From Carposina sasakii (Eukaryota > Arthropoda > Insecta > Lepidoptera > Carposinidae): a DNA stretch of 64,000 nucleotides. Position 1 is the stretch's first letter. Each line of letters begins with the position of its first letter. Of this stretch, positions 62,350 through 64,000 are shown one piece after another. The notes beneath the pieces were generated by a model. That model was not told where the DNA came from, searched no databases, and worked only from the letters and a program-made list of their open reading frames with translations. Both the position numbers and the translations under genes were made by a program. The stretch is taken from contig CP053149.1 in the NCBI GenBank assembly GCA_014607495.2, positions 10,428,120 to 10,492,119 on the forward strand. Reading direction: 5' to 3'.

Positions 62350-64000
62350 TGAGAATTTCACTGAAATCTGGAATCGAAGAAATAAAAAAATATGTAAGTA
62401 AGTATTACAATTTTCTTTTTCAATGCCATATGCAATGTACCTACCTATAAACGGTATCAACTATAAAGTGTTCGTATTCGTGATATACTGCTTACAATAT
62501 TTTCTGCATTTTATCATCATAATTCCTCAATCACGGGATTTTCTGCATTTAAGTTATTAATAACTCGACGCCTCCCTGTTATTACAATGATTTAAGATCG
62601 CTATCTTATCATTTATTATCATCAGAGTAAATTACTTTATAAACCTCGCGGTCAGCTAGTAAAATAATATTCGCATTATTTTTTTGCTCTCAATTCATGT
62701 AGCGACGATTATCATTTTATGACGCTGTGATAAATCATAATTAAGTAAGTACAATTCTGCAATTCCAACCAACACCTATGTATATGAAAGTCTATTGGAG
62801 AGTGGTTGATCTGTAAAAGACTTGGGACACTTTGGTGTTTCATAAGGACAAATTGGGAGAAATCGTCCATTTTCAACTTTATTTCCAAGTAAAACAATGA
62901 GAAAGAGGTTGATAACCCCTCCTAATACGACTATGAGATATGTAAGTCAAACCGTAAACATTGTAGAGAACCGTACAGCCGGCTACAAGTGCGGGACTCC
63001 GCGGCGAACCCGGCCGGGCAGCGCGTGTCCTGCGAAGCGCCTAATGGCTGCCATCGCCGCGGGCGCAACGTGCCTCACAGTTTAAATTGAACGTCAAGCT
63101 ATCGATTTGCATAAATCACACCGTTACCATTTTCAATTATTTGACCGGCTATATTTGTCTCAGACAGTCGGAACGCTTTTTTTGTTTGGTGTAGCTCGAT
63201 CTGCGATCATTAGGATTGCGCGCTGATCTAGATCTGAGATAGCGCGTGGACTGCGGCTAATATTGTTGGTATTTAATTACCACTACATTCAGCATAGCGA
63301 CAGACGACTCCATGGTATTAAACTAAAGATAAGTCGATAATTTATCCTACTTAGATCGAAGAAGGAAACAATTAAAAGGGATGTGCTTAAAGCCCTGTAA
63401 GACGGAGCTTGCAACAACACCACTTACTTAATGTATGACATGAGTATTAAGGGAAAGCTGACGATGTGAATAATTTTTTATTACGTCGATTCATTTATTA
63501 TCCGAGGTTCGACTTCCATAAATTACGGCTCTTTATTTTGACAATATTCACTGTAAGAAGCTCTTTTGAGTAATACTTACTTTCAATTACTTTGAAACTC
63601 GCTCTTCGTTTCGGAGATAGGTATTCATGTAATTTATGTGAACGGATAAGTTTACAAGAACTTCGGGGTATTGGTGAAGGAGTAGCCCATAAACCTTTAA
63701 CCTACACCATGACCACAAATTAGCAGCTATTTATAGTTAGGTGTGAATTTGTAGTCATCTAACTAAACGATATACCGGGGTTGTCGAGGAACAATGGCCC
63801 GCTACAATAAGGCCCGAGCCACGCCTGTCGCTTTCCGCGAACAACTTGACGGCTCTGATAAACGTGTACCTTATTTAAATATTTATGAATAAGTACGTTC
63901 CATTCGGTACCTCGTCATTGAATGATAACATAATTAAGACTGAGACGGTGCTTATTATGCAGGGAAGCTTAGCGAGCATTTTCTACCATGACGACGCTGT
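62350..64000. other. Intergenic DNA with a GC-rich islet
   Basis: No gene to the window end. GC-rich islet at 62990-63075; otherwise AT-rich. The ORF at 62897-63085 crosses the islet and has no recognisable motif. Confidence 0.35.

Noticed and set aside
1..64000. CRISPR array, operon or phage-like system
   Set aside because: Direct repeats present are transposon or minisatellite units without regular spacers, and the window is plainly insect nuclear DNA.

Overview
This is a 64 kb window of insect, almost certainly lepidopteran (moth or butterfly), nuclear DNA. The sequence is AT-rich and gene-poor. It is crowded with short interspersed repeats of kinds common in Lepidoptera: tRNA-derived SINEs, MITEs ending in TACAGGGTG, the 'ATAAATGCGAAAG ... 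GCGGACGAAGTCGCGGGC' repeat, and the repeat ending in 'CCAGCAGTGGACTGCAATAGG'. The short word GTAGGTA/TACCTAC is unusually frequent, and a small (TTAGG)n insect-telomere tract is present. No bacterial genes, CRISPR array or functional tRNA/rRNA gene was seen.

Only one convincing protein-coding gene is present: a two-exon Snail-family zinc-finger transcription factor on the + strand (CDS join 8182..8350, 8739..9682; 370 aa). It has the insect Snail-family N-terminal motif CPLKKRPV, a PEDLS CtBP-recruitment motif and five zinc fingers, the last of C2HC type. The fingers and N-terminus look more like Escargot/Worniu than Snail itself. A TATA-box promoter (TATAAG at 7984) sits about 200 bp upstream of the ATG. 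Just upstream of it are CAGGTG, CACGTG and CACCTG E-boxes, which suggests autoregulation or cross-regulation. A 7-codon upstream ORF lies in the 5' UTR.

Layout: 1-7.85 kb is upstream intergenic DNA with scattered repeats. 7.9-10.5 kb is the gene with promoter, intron and 3' UTR. 10.5-64 kb is a roughly 53 kb gene desert, as is common around developmental regulators. It holds GC-rich islets, some with paired CAGGTG/CACCTG sites, separated by AT-rich DNA and transposon debris. One LINE reverse-transcriptase fragment (16.0-16.45 kb) is the only recognisable transposon coding sequence.

The most unusual observations are these. (1) Two MITE copies (37.07-37.48 and 60.97-61.15 kb) have internal patches that match, in the same order, DNA a few hundred bases upstream. 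(2) A nearly perfect 89-bp-arm inverted repeat lies at 57262-57492. (3) A 63-nt pre-miRNA-sized stem-loop lies at 23494-23556. (4) A fold-back element at 51786-52094 is wrapped around a 43-bp tandem repeat. (5) Two loci carry a repeat of about 123 bp (41 codons) whose reading frame stays open. All functions beyond the Snail-family gene are inference from sequence alone.
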